A stretch of 9,880 nt of DNA from contig JAITOJ010000036.1 in assembly GCA_031290005.1 (NCBI GenBank), positions 1 through 9,880 of the forward strand, read 5' to 3'. The notes beneath the pieces are model-generated. The model saw only the letters and a program-made list of their open reading frames with translations. It was not told the origin of the DNA and ran no database searches. The DNA comes from Treponema sp. (GTDB lineage: Bacteria > Spirochaetota > Spirochaetia > Treponematales > Treponemataceae). Both the position numbers and the translations under genes were made by a program. This document shows, piece after piece, positions 1-6,430 of the stretch (its first letter is position 1; each line of letters starts with the position of its first letter).

Positions 1-1
1 C

Positions 2-118
2 GGCTTTTTTACCGAACACCGGGCGCAGATGGTGGTATTGGACGAACTCACCGCCCGTATTCTTAACGCCAAAGCAATGGCAACCCCGGTGAGCAATACT
101 TCAAAATCGAACCGTTAA
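2..118 (+). CDS. 3' end of an unidentified gene (C-terminal 38 residues)
   Basis: One plus-strand frame is open from the window edge to a TAA at 116-118 and encodes a plausible protein end beginning GFFTEHRAQMVVLDEL and finishing SNTSKSNR. The N-terminal part lies outside the window. The visible part has an amphipathic, probably helical stretch followed by a polar Ser/Asn/Thr tail, as is common at protein C termini. I do not recognise the family. The other two frames are also open from the edge for a while but close earlier (about 66 and 90), so the frame choice rests on composition and on this frame running furthest. A DUF2442-type reading frame starts 14 bases later on the same strand, so the two may have been co-transcribed. 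Confidence 0.45.
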   Translation, partial: GFFTEHRAQMVVLDELTARILNAKAMATPVSNTSKSNR

Positions 119-132
119 ACTCGGGTGGGGGC

Positions 133-273
133 ATGATGTTACAGCCAAAATTACTGAAGGTAGAACCTATTGAAAACTATAAAATAAAACTCCAGTATGA
201 AACCGGTGAAGTTACGGTATTTGATGTTTTGCCGTATATATCCGGTCCGGGAGCGGGGCTGCTGGTGCGGTAA
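133..273 (+). pseudogene. Truncated DUF2442-type protein
   Basis: ATG at 133 (or the adjacent ATG at 136) opens a 46-residue frame ending at TAA 271-273, with a G-rich but weak ribosome binding sequence (ggtggggg) just upstream. The first ~35 residues, with LKVEPIENYKIKLQYETGE then VTVFDVLPYISG, match the N-terminal pattern of DUF2442 proteins: a Val-Lys-x-Val-x-Pro strand, a strand ending in a G-E turn, then F-D-V-x-P-Y. Full members run to about 75-100 residues and continue with a Leu-x-Asp/Phe segment and a W-x-(N/D)-G motif. Here the frame turns after YISG into a short unrelated tail (PGAGLLVR), and no other frame restores the missing half nearby. The gene therefore looks cut by recombination. 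DUF2442 genes often sit in small accessory or toxin-antitoxin-like pairs, but no partner is recognisable here. Confidence 0.6.
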
Positions 274-318
274 GGACGGCTGCCCCCTGCGGCTCCGTGT
301 GAGATTGTTTTAAGAGTG

Positions 319-353
319 AAGGCGCGTGGTTTGCGGACTGCGCGCCTTTTTTA
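319..353 (+). terminator. Rho-independent terminator-like hairpin
   Basis: A perfect 8-bp stem, aaggcgcg (319-326) with cgcgcctt (341-348), encloses a 14-base loop and runs directly into a T tract (347-352). It lies 46 bases after the stop of the truncated DUF2442 frame and would end plus-strand transcription from the left edge. The A residues at the 5' foot of the stem give little help in the opposite direction. Confidence 0.6.
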
Positions 354-356
354 TTC

Positions 357-400
357 GCGGGGCTGTCTTCAAACCTGTTGCGCCCCGCAGGTCTTTTTTT
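357..400 (+). terminator. Second terminator-like element with two overlapping hairpin options
   Basis: Two stems are possible before a 7-base T tract (394-400). One is gcggggc (357-363) with gccccgc (382-388). The other is acctg (373-377) with caggt (388-392), which ends one base before the T tract and is the better terminator geometry. The two stems share base 388. Following so closely on the hairpin at 319-353, this looks like a tandem terminator. An attenuator is possible, but no downstream gene obviously depends on it. Confidence 0.5.
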
Positions 401-435
401 ATTTTCCCCCGGTAATCCTTCGTAAATAGCCGCGC

Positions 436-472
436 AATACGCATCGGGGCTAGCCTAGCCCCGATGCGTATT
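436..472. repeat. 37-base near-perfect palindrome (18-bp arms, 1-base centre)
   Basis: Left arm 436-453 (aatacgcatcggggctag) is the exact reverse complement of right arm 455-472, with a single C at 454 between them. A further ccg/cgg pairing (430-432 with 474-476) can be added outside a small internal loop. No T tract follows on either strand, so it is not an ordinary intrinsic terminator. It does not carry the conserved R and L boxes of an integron attC site. It could be a large dyad for a DNA-binding protein, a REP/MITE-like palindromic unit, or a strong RNA hairpin. Confidence 0.85.
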
Positions 473-600
473 CCGGTAGTATGCCGTTGCTGTTTGATAG
501 GGGCGGGGCGCAGGAAGCGGGAGGTTTGCGGTATGAGGCTGCCGGGCGATAGTACCGGGGGTTGGTCGGCTAAAATATTTTCATCTACAAGGATGGATTG

Positions 601-726
601 ATGGGCGGGAACGAAGTACGAACCATTTTAGCACAGAATATTAACGGGTTTCTCAATCACCGGAAATGGTCACAGGCTGATTTAGCGGCAAAAGCAGACA
701 TTTCAATCCCCTTCCTTAAATCTTAA
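601..726 (+). pseudogene. Truncated XRE/Cro-type helix-turn-helix regulator
   Basis: ATG 601, preceded by aagga at a proper distance (about 589-593), opens a 41-residue frame that stops at TAA 724-726. Residues ~8-39 follow the start of an XRE/Cro HTH domain: ILAQNINGFLNHRKWSQADLAAKADISIPFL. The segment WSQADLAAKA is helix 2, and ISIPFL leads into the recognition helix. Intact relatives continue with S-x-(I/L)-E-(R/N)-G and two more helices. Here IPFL is followed by K-S-stop, and no other frame resumes the domain. The HTH is therefore incomplete and unlikely to bind DNA as it stands. The break lies near 715-720, only ~75 bases from the end of the minus-strand core gene cluster, and probably marks a recombination junction. 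Confidence 0.7.
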
Positions 727-751
727 GCTCGCCCTCTGTCCGTGGCGGGCT
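726..751 (-). terminator. Possible hairpin downstream of the DUF115 gene
   Basis: agctcgcc (726-733) pairs with ggcgggct (744-751) over 8 bp with one G-T wobble and a 10-base loop. Read on the minus strand, it lies ~45 bases after the TGA of the DUF115 gene and is the only stem in the 797/726 gap. No T run follows on that strand, so it is a weak terminator candidate, perhaps Rho-dependent or an RNA 3' end stabiliser. The foot of the stem overlaps the stop codon of the truncated regulator. Confidence 0.3.
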
Positions 752-796
752 CTTCGTGTGGGGTAATTAGCAAGCCAAATTGCAAATTGCTGAGAA

Positions 797-2494
797 TCAG
801 TGCGCCAGTACTTTCAAAAATCCGTCGATTTCCGCCCGGATACGCTTCAAAAGTGAAATATCCAGCGGCGCGTCCCCGGTCAGAAGCAATGGAATCCGAT
901 AACCCTCAGGAAAGTGCAGATAGAGGTATTCCCGGTCTTTCAGAAGCTCCCGGAGATGCACGGTCTTTCCGCCAGTGTCTTCCCCAGCCTCCGGGGTTTG
1001 CCTTGGGCCGGTCAAAATTGCCTTGAGTTCTCCCAATGCCGTTGTTTCTTCAGCCACATACTGCCGGATTTTTTCCTGTATCTTTTCTTTTTTTGAAAAG
1101 AACGGCTGTTTCTGATATTTCAATGAAATTGGCGTGGGTGCTGGTTCTGCGGCCTGTATTCCCAAGCTCAGCCCGCTGGAACCGGCATCATACAGATTGA
1201 GGGAACGGGAAAAAAGGGCCTTAAAACTTTCGCAATATCCCGCAAGCGCCGCATCTGTGTAGGCTGTTTCGCCATTTTTTCCCTTTGCCCGGAATGCGCC
1301 GGGCTTGAATGCCGCTTCAGGATTGCCCACCGGAGAAAGCCGTGTGGTATTCAAAAGCATGCGGGTATGAGAAGGCGCGCCCCGGCAGTGGGTCTTTCCA
1401 GCGGGAAAAGAAAAATCCAGACCCGTCACAAACACCGGGATGTCTTCATCTTGCCGGAGCAATAGGGCAATGTAGGTTGCCGAAAGCCCTACCGACCCCA
1501 TAGGAGGCAGGATTACCGGCAGAAAATCCTGGCTTTTCAGGCGTTCGATAAAACGAGCCGGGGTGAATTCCGTAAAAAAACAGTAATACGAAGAAGCGAA
1601 TTTTTCCGCCGCACCGGGAAGGGATACCAAATCAAAGGCAAGGCACAATTTTTTTTTCGGCACAGATGCCGCGGAATAGTATGCCTGTTCTACTGCCCGC
1701 TGGCATTCCACCTGCACGGTCAAATCCGGCGTAATGCCCTGTTTCCGTAGCGCAGGAAGAACGGTGTCCGCCGCGACGGTGTAAAAGCGCGATACGTCAA
1801 TACCGGGGTTTTGGCAGATTTTTTCTGCCGAAGGCCCGGCTCCGATAACCAGAACCGGCTTTGTGATTTGCCGGATGGGCAGCCTTTCCGCGTCCACGAG
1901 CAGGGGCAGATTTTTGAACAGGTTGCGGGAAAAAAGCCTGCCAAAACGCATGAGGGTCAGACGGTTTTTCCAGAACCGGGAGATTGCGTTGTCCGCTGTC
2001 TGATGAATTACCTCATAGAGCCGGGGATTCATTTCTGTCCCCCCAGAAAGATCAACGCGGAGGCAGCGCCGGAAAGTCCCTGGCGGGGGTAAGGGTTTGC
2101 CCTTGCCGTCAACCGCGCCGCTTTGTTCGAGCAGCCGAGAGATTGCTTGAATGTCCCCAGGCCGTATCCAGCCGATTGCGGGGTGTCCGGCAAAATCAGC
2201 GCCGCAGGTTTCCACAAAGAAATCGTAGAGCGCGGCACTGGTTTCAATCAGCAGGATAAAACAATCCGGGGCCAGTTTTTCCGCCAGTTCCCTAAGCCCG
2301 TAACACAGGGCAGGGGAAAAACCGAGAATCAGGGTATTTTCTGTAATGTCGAGCTGGGAAACTGTCCGCAGAATTGCCCGGCTGGGCGCATATTTGGAAT
2401 ATAGGTAACGATTTTGATATAAAACAGAAAACTCCCCTCCTGCCGGCCCTTGTACTGGAACCCGGCAGGGAGGAGGATTTACAGGGGCAATCAC
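797..2494 (-). CDS. DUF115 / Maf-like protein (6-hydroxymethylpterin diphosphokinase MptE-like fold)
   Basis: This 565-residue protein matches the DUF115 family, which includes motility-associated factors (Maf) linked to flagellin glycosylation with nonulosonic acids in other bacteria. The core runs from about residue 210 to 375: a Rossmann-like nucleotide-binding turn VIGAGPS (216-222), then AADT (242-245), PDLTV (256-260), PMGSVG (331-336) and the family signature GLDFSFPAGKTHCRG (358-372). The N-terminal ~200 residues, with LYSKYAP and an LILGFS strand, look like the domain that precedes the DUF115 core in spirochaete homologues. No signal peptide or membrane segment is evident, so it is probably cytoplasmic. 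The start is a GTG 8 bases after the stop of the PpiD-like gene, with no clear Shine-Dalgarno, so translation may be coupled; a strong aggagggg lies inside the gene but has no in-frame start at the right distance. Target unknown; flagellin is the likeliest by analogy. Confidence 0.8.
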   Translation of the reverse strand: MIAPVNPPPCRVPVQGPAGGEFSVLYQNRYLYSKYAPSRAILRTVSQLDITENTLILGFSPALCYGLRELAEKLAPDCFILLIETSAALYDFFVETCGADFAGHPAIGWIRPGDIQAISRLLEQSGAVDGKGKPLPPPGTFRRCLRVDLSGGTEMNPRLYEVIHQTADNAISRFWKNRLTLMRFGRLFSRNLFKNLPLLVDAERLPIRQITKPVLVIGAGPSAEKICQNPGIDVSRFYTVAADTVLPALRKQGITPDLTVQVECQRAVEQAYYSAASVPKKKLCLAFDLVSLPGAAEKFASSYYCFFTEFTPARFIERLKSQDFLPVILPPMGSVGLSATYIALLLRQDEDIPVFVTGLDFSFPAGKTHCRGAPSHTRMLLNTTRLSPVGNPEAAFKPGAFRAKGKNGETAYTDAALAGYCESFKALFSRSLNLYDAGSSGLSLGIQAAEPAPTPISLKYQKQPFFSKKEKIQEKIRQYVAEETTALGELKAILTGPRQTPEAGEDTGGKTVHLRELLKDREYLYLHFPEGYRIPLLLTGDAPLDISLLKRIRAEIDGFLKVLAH

Positions 2495-2502
2495 CGGTCG
2501 TG

Positions 2503-4113
2503 TCAGTTGCCCGAAAGATAATATTTGAAGAAAACGCTGGAAAAATTATTTTTGAGCCGTTTGTCCTGCATAATCGCGTTTTGCGCGGACTGCTGGTCAA
2601 ACTGGGTGATGTAATACTGACTCAGTGAAAAGGTTGAAAGACCGCCGTCTCCGTTGTCAATTGTCACATCATTCGAATTTTCTGCATTTTCCGCCGTTTC
2701 AGATGCCGCCTGGGTGTTGATTTCTTCTTTTAGTCTGATGACCACCACATTGCTGCCCAGCACCATGGGGGTGGAAATCTCGTTCTGCCCGATGGAAAAA
2801 GCAGTTTTAAGGAAATTCTCGTTGGTTTCCGCTCCGGAAAGCTCCGGCACACTGGAAGAAGGCGTCATGTCCAGGAGACCGTTGTTTCCATAGTTAAGAG
2901 GGAACGCTTCTACGTCGACTTTTGAAATACCAAAGGCTTCGCAGGCTGCGTCAAACCCGTCGCGAGCGGCGGCGACTGAAAAATCCCTGGCAGTATTGAT
3001 GTAGTAATCCTCAATCCGGCCCCGTTCATTCAAGTTCATGTAGTTTTTCGAGTCCGATTTTAACTGGCTGCTGGAATAATCCGGGAAAATCAGGTCGCCG
3101 TCACAACGGAAAATCGAAAATCCGTTGACCGTGGCAATGATTCCAGAAGATTCTCCTGACTTGAGGGCTGTAACTGAGGCAAGGGTTTCGTCGCTGGTTA
3201 CGATGTTTTTAATCTGGTATTGATAGGACGAGGTCAGTTTTCCGTCGTCCCCTGAATAATACTTGACTGAAAGCTCCTTCACCGCATCTTCGAAGGTTAC
3301 TTCAGTTTTGTCAAGCTGGGACTTGATTTTTCTGGCTTCCTCCTCAGTGGAGGCGGTAATAACCGATAAATCGTGTTTGATAAACAAAGCCGGATTTTCA
3401 CGGACAAATTTTTCCACTTCCTCGGGCGGAAAATTGGAAAGCGCGAAAGAAGCAAGCTCAAAGCTCCGCTCCACCGCGCCCATTTTTTTGAAAAAAGCCT
3501 CCTCTTTGGACGGTTCTTTTCTGCCATACAATTTGTAGCCGCCGACTGTTTCCGTTGATGAACCGAATACGTCATCATAATAACGCCGGCTCACCAGACT
3601 CGTGTTAATATCTTTCCGCAGGGAAATCCGGCGGCTTGCGGGCGTATCGTTAAACAGTTTTGGAGAATACACTCCTCTATTGTCATAAAAATAGGGCAGC
3701 ATCTCCCGGTCGATTTTTTTCTCTGACACCACGTAGCCGCTGTTTTCAACCTCCTGCGAATACGCCAGATACATCACTGTGGCATCAAAAGCTTGCTGGA
3801 AAATGGAATAAGTCTGGTCAACTCCAGGATTGGTTTGCCGGGTATATTCCGAATATTGCTGGAGCATATTGACGAAATAGGGTTGTGCGGTCTGGGAAAT
3901 CGGTTTTTTGCCGAAATAACCGAATACCGGCGCTTCTCCGCCGCTGCTCGGCAATGCGGCGGGCAACAGCAAAAAAGCGATTGTCGCAAAAACAAACACA
4001 ATCACCGAACCGGCCCACAGAGCCGTTTTGGTCCAATTGCCGGGTTGCTTCTTTTTTTCGAACCGCAGCACTTCCGGATTTTTCTTATTCTCCGTTTTTT
4101 TGTCATCTTTCAT
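2503..4113 (-). CDS. PpiD/SurA-like membrane-anchored periplasmic folding factor
   Basis: Start taken at ATG 4113 (536 residues); the frame is open further upstream, but that part overlaps dxs and is not protein-like. An aagga sequence precedes this ATG by 10 bases. The N terminus is a lysine-rich cytosolic stretch (1-30), then one transmembrane helix (~30-54, WAGSVIVFVFATIAFLLL), then a large exported domain, as in PpiD. Residues ~64-180 resemble the SurA N-terminal chaperone domain. Residues ~244-338 are a divergent parvulin/PpiC-like unit with TEEEARKIKSQL, FEDAVKELSV and LKSGESSGI. A second parvulin-tail-like unit follows, with FSIGQNEISTPMV. The two histidines usual in active parvulins (H-I-L near the start, Y-H-I-I at the end) are replaced (DLSVI, FSIF), so it is probably a chaperone without isomerase activity. 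It has its own promoter and is followed 8 bases later by the DUF115 gene. Confidence 0.78.
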   Translation of the reverse strand: MKDDKKTENKKNPEVLRFEKKKQPGNWTKTALWAGSVIVFVFATIAFLLLPAALPSSGGEAPVFGYFGKKPISQTAQPYFVNMLQQYSEYTRQTNPGVDQTYSIFQQAFDATVMYLAYSQEVENSGYVVSEKKIDREMLPYFYDNRGVYSPKLFNDTPASRRISLRKDINTSLVSRRYYDDVFGSSTETVGGYKLYGRKEPSKEEAFFKKMGAVERSFELASFALSNFPPEEVEKFVRENPALFIKHDLSVITASTEEEARKIKSQLDKTEVTFEDAVKELSVKYYSGDDGKLTSSYQYQIKNIVTSDETLASVTALKSGESSGIIATVNGFSIFRCDGDLIFPDYSSSQLKSDSKNYMNLNERGRIEDYYINTARDFSVAAARDGFDAACEAFGISKVDVEAFPLNYGNNGLLDMTPSSSVPELSGAETNENFLKTAFSIGQNEISTPMVLGSNVVVIRLKEEINTQAASETAENAENSNDVTIDNGDGGLSTFSLSQYYITQFDQQSAQNAIMQDKRLKNNFSSVFFKYYLSGN

Positions 4114-4154
4114 AGAATTATAATCCTTAACATCGATTTTTTTTAGGTGAAAAA

Positions 4155-4184
4155 AGTATATCAGAGAAGGGCTTTGAAGGTCAA
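4155..4184 (-). promoter_or_regulatory. Sigma70-type promoter for the PpiD-like gene
   Basis: On the minus strand, TTGACC (4184-4179) and TATACT (4160-4155) are separated by 18 bases, each matching consensus at five of six positions. The -35 overlaps the TGA stop of dxs. Transcription would start near 4148, leaving a ~35-base leader before the ATG at 4113, so this gene and the DUF115 gene can be expressed apart from dxs. Confidence 0.6.
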
Positions 4185-6208
4185 GGGGTACACAGTATCC
4201 GCCGTATGGATCCGGCGATTTTTTCAGGGGATAGTTCTGCGTCTTCCAGGATTTCCCGTCGGCTTCCCTGTGCAAGAAAACGGTCAGGGAAACCCAGGGA
4301 AAGAGTGGAAACTTCGGACACATATTTTTGAACCAGCCGCTCCAGAAACCGCCCGATGCCTCCGGTTTTAACTCCATCTTCAATGAAAAAAATGTATCCA
4401 TATTGTGCGGCCAGTTCCAGAAAGTATGTTTCATCCAGGGGCTTCAAAAATCGGAGGTTATATATGTCCATTGCGAAATTTTCCCTAATCAATAGGCGGG
4501 CGGCCTCAAGGGTTTCAGGGAAGATGCCTCCGGTGCATACCAGAAGCGTTTTGCTTTTTTTCATACCCGCTGCCAAATGCGGCGCAGATTCCGGGGCGAA
4601 TTCGTCCTGATTCAGCAAAACTCCCCGGCCTTCTTCCAGAGAAGCAAAAAACGAGGGGTGTTCTTCGGGGCAGCGGTTTTTCGGGTACCGGATAACCACC
4701 GGAGCATTCTTGTTCAGTGCCCATTGCAGGGCAAGTTCAAGTTCCCGTGCTGAGGCAGGGGCCAGCATCACCAGATTCGGTATGGGCAGTAATAGGGCGA
4801 TGTCGAATATCCCCTGATGGGTCTCGCCGTCTTCGGGAACCGCTCCGGCGCGGTCAAGAGCGAACACCACCGGCGTCGCGGGAAGCGCCACATCATGAAT
4901 AATCTGGTCGACCGCGCGCTGTAAAAAGGTGGAATATATTGCCGCCACTGGCCGTATTCCTGCTGCCGCAAGCCCCGCGGCGAAGGTAACCGCATGTTCT
5001 TCCGCAATGCCGGTATCAAAAAAACGGTCAGGGAACACTTTTGCAAAGGCCGTAAGGCCGCAGCCTTTAACCATGGCCGCTGTAATCGCCGCAATCCTGG
5101 AGTCTGCCTCTCCCGCACGGAGTATCTCTCGTGAAAACACTGAGGTAAAAGTTTCATTCAGGTATTGGGCGTTTTCTTCGGTAATTTTTTCCACATTGGT
5201 TTCCGCATGGGCAGGCAAAACTCCATGGAATCCTTCCGGATCGTATTCTGCCGGAGGATAGCCCTTGCCTTTTTTGGTAAGCACATGCACTACCACCGGT
5301 AAATTCAGTTTTTTTACTTTACGGAATACCGCTTCCAATTCTTCGATATTGTGGCCGTCAAAGAAACCGGCATATTCAAATCCGAAATCGGAAAATAGGG
5401 TACTGGTCAATAGCAGGCCTTTGAGCGCCCGCTTAAACCGGAACACAAAATGTGCCAAATGGCGGTTAAACACCGGAATTTTTGTGACCAGCCGGTCAAT
5501 CCAGTGCCGCACCCCCTGATACTGGGTGGTCATGGTAATCTTGCTCAGATAACGGGAAATAGAGCCGGTGCTCCGGCTGATGGACATCTGATTATCGTTG
5601 AGAATCACAATGAGGTTATTGGCAAGCTGTCCGGCATGGGACAGGGCTTCCAGTGCCATACCCCCTGTGAGAGACCCGTCGCCGATAACGGCCACAACCT
5701 TGCCGGCGCTGTGGGTCAGCCGCCTGCCGGTCAACAAACCCAGAGCGGAAGATATGGATGTGGATGCATGGCCGGTGTCAAAAAAATCATGGGGGCTTTC
5801 AGACCGTTTAGTGAATCCCGAAATTCCGTCTTTCTTGCGGAGGGTATTAAACCGGTCGTAGCGGCCGGTCAGCAGTTTATGGGTATAGCTTTGATGGCTC
5901 ACGTCCCACACCAGCGCGTCTACAGGACTGTCAAAGGCCCGGTGCAGGGCAATGGTCAACTCCACCGTGCCCAGGTTACTTGCCAGGTGGCCGCCGTTTT
6001 TTTGTACCACACCGATAATCTCAGCACGAATTTCAGAAGCAAGAACCACAAGCTGCGCAGAGGAAAATTTTTTAATATCTTCCGGAAAATGAATTTCTGA
6101 TAGCGTAATAAATCTCCCGAGTGTCCGGGCTTCCGGCAATTTTACAGGGATTTCCGCGGTTTCCTGCGAAAATCCCTGCTGCTTTACCGGGAAAGCACAG
6201 AATGACAC
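4181..6208 (-). CDS. dxs: 1-deoxy-D-xylulose-5-phosphate synthase
   Basis: Dxs condenses pyruvate and glyceraldehyde-3-phosphate, with thiamine diphosphate and Mg, to make DXP for isoprenoids and for thiamine and pyridoxal synthesis. The 675-residue protein has all family blocks: GGHLASNLG (72-80), GDGSLTGG with NDNQMSIS for ThDP/Mg binding (176-183, 204-211), a YAGFFDGHN block (~279-287), GKGYPPAEYDPEGFHG (~314-329), the catalytic-Glu block GIAEEHAV (400-407), and DRAGAVPEDGETHQG (452-466). The last reads VPEDG where many relatives have VGEDG. The C-terminal transketolase domain is complete. The GTG start at 6208 shares its G with the TAG stop of the small ribosomal-type gene upstream (TAGTG), and no Shine-Dalgarno stands at the right distance, so translation is probably coupled to that gene. 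The ~35 residues before SEIHFPEDIKK exceed the usual family start; an in-frame TTG further in cannot be excluded. Confidence 0.95.
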   Translation of the reverse strand: MSFCAFPVKQQGFSQETAEIPVKLPEARTLGRFITLSEIHFPEDIKKFSSAQLVVLASEIRAEIIGVVQKNGGHLASNLGTVELTIALHRAFDSPVDALVWDVSHQSYTHKLLTGRYDRFNTLRKKDGISGFTKRSESPHDFFDTGHASTSISSALGLLTGRRLTHSAGKVVAVIGDGSLTGGMALEALSHAGQLANNLIVILNDNQMSISRSTGSISRYLSKITMTTQYQGVRHWIDRLVTKIPVFNRHLAHFVFRFKRALKGLLLTSTLFSDFGFEYAGFFDGHNIEELEAVFRKVKKLNLPVVVHVLTKKGKGYPPAEYDPEGFHGVLPAHAETNVEKITEENAQYLNETFTSVFSREILRAGEADSRIAAITAAMVKGCGLTAFAKVFPDRFFDTGIAEEHAVTFAAGLAAAGIRPVAAIYSTFLQRAVDQIIHDVALPATPVVFALDRAGAVPEDGETHQGIFDIALLLPIPNLVMLAPASARELELALQWALNKNAPVVIRYPKNRCPEEHPSFFASLEEGRGVLLNQDEFAPESAPHLAAGMKKSKTLLVCTGGIFPETLEAARLLIRENFAMDIYNLRFLKPLDETYFLELAAQYGYIFFIEDGVKTGGIGRFLERLVQKYVSEVSTLSLGFPDRFLAQGSRREILEDAELSPEKIAGSIRRILCTP

Positions 6209-6297
6209 TACTTTTTCTTGTGTCTATTCCTTCTGAGCTTTTTCTTTCGCTTATGCGTCGCGATTTTTTGGCGTTTTCGTTTTTTTCCACAAGGCAC
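6208..6297 (-). CDS. Tiny basic AURKAIP1/COX24-type (mS38-like) ribosomal protein
   Basis: A GTG at 6297, seven bases after a strong AAGGAG (6310-6305), opens a 29-codon frame ending at TAG 6210-6208. The peptide begins MPCGKKRKRQ, continues KIATHKRKKK and ends NRHKKK. About 60% of residues are Lys, Arg or His and none is acidic. This is the pattern of the short AURKAIP1/COX24-domain proteins of Bacteroidetes, Chlorobi and spirochaetes (typically M-P-x-G-K-K-R-K-R-H-K, A-T-H-K-R-K-K-R, N-R-H-K-K), relatives of mitoribosomal mS38 and in the same class as the small basic bS22 proteins. By family it should sit in rRNA of the small subunit. A promoter stands just upstream and dxs overlaps the stop by one base. 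The gene is easily missed because it is under 100 bases, and a longer meaningless frame covers it. Confidence 0.85.
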   Translation of the reverse strand: MPCGKKRKRQKIATHKRKKKLRRNRHKKK

Positions 6298-6327
6298 AAC
6301 GGCACTCCTTAAAAAATACTTAAAAAG

Positions 6328-6356
6328 AGTATGCTGTAAAAGAACGGATTAGTCAA
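6328..6356 (-). promoter_or_regulatory. Minus-strand promoter for the small ribosomal gene and dxs
   Basis: On the minus strand, TTGACT (6356-6351) and CATACT (6333-6328) are 17 bases apart, matching consensus at five and four of six positions. Transcription would start near 6321, giving a ~24-base leader that contains the AAGGAG. The -35 lies in one arm of an inverted repeat shared with the rpsF promoter. Confidence 0.6.
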
Positions 6357-6397
6357 GTGTTCTTTTTGGACATTCTGTTATTTGTGGCCTTGACTAA
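6349..6397. repeat. 9-bp inverted repeat carrying both divergent -35 elements
   Basis: ttagtcaag (6349-6357) and cttgactaa (6389-6397) are exact reverse complements 31 bases apart. Each contains the TTGACT -35 of one of the two divergent promoters, so both genes present the same upstream half-promoter. A lesser dyad, tgttc-ttttt-ggaca (6358-6372), lies between them. Confidence 0.7.
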
Positions 6398-6418
6398 AAA
6401 TTCTGCCTCAGCTATACT
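6390..6418 (+). promoter_or_regulatory. Sigma70-type promoter of the rpsF operon
   Basis: TTGACT (6390-6395) and TATACT (6413-6418) are separated by exactly 17 bases, each matching consensus at five of six positions, as expected for a highly expressed ribosomal protein operon. Transcription would start near 6425, leaving a ~48-base leader before rpsF. Confidence 0.75.
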
Positions 6419-6430
6419 ATCAAAAACCTT

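Larger units (their letters stand above)
274..600. other. Gene-poor stretch with hairpins and a palindrome
   Basis: No recognisable gene lies here. The stretch holds the two terminator-like hairpins (319-353, 357-400), the palindrome (436-472) and a G-rich segment (about 501-523). A 22-codon frame (533-601) starts after a gggagg sequence and its TGA overlaps the ATG of the downstream regulator fragment (TGATG). Its peptide has no recognisable features, so I do not call it a gene. TAAAAT at 571-576 could be a -10 for the regulator, but no convincing -35 is visible. Confidence 0.5.

Noticed and set aside
114..120. gttaaac, matching the GTTRRRY core of integron attC sites
   Set aside because: No matching RYYYAAC partner with L boxes and a hairpin of attC size is present; the seven-base match is expected by chance.
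533..601. 22-codon frame with gggagg upstream and TGATG overlap with the regulator fragment
   Set aside because: The peptide has no recognisable features and the frame is merely part of a longer open stretch without coding character; kept only as a note.
776..789. Tandem caaattg caaattg next to the DUF115 stop
   Set aside because: Two copies of seven bases are too short and AT-rich to interpret as an attachment site or duplication without a comparison genome.
4117..4122. Perfect TATAAT just upstream of the PpiD-like start codon
   Set aside because: No -35 is found at a suitable distance, and transcription from it would begin inside the start codon region; the TTGACC-18-TATACT pair upstream is better.
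4114..4434. Upstream extension of the PpiD-like frame through the dxs 3' end
   Set aside because: It would overlap ~250 bases of dxs, is not protein-like, and precedes the promoter assigned to this gene; ATG 4113 gives a normal PpiD-like N terminus.
6072..6305. 77-codon minus-strand frame covering the dxs start, beginning with a GTG that overlaps AAGGAG
   Set aside because: Its start lies on top of the Shine-Dalgarno, the peptide resembles nothing, and it is explained as a shadow of the small ribosomal gene and dxs in another frame.
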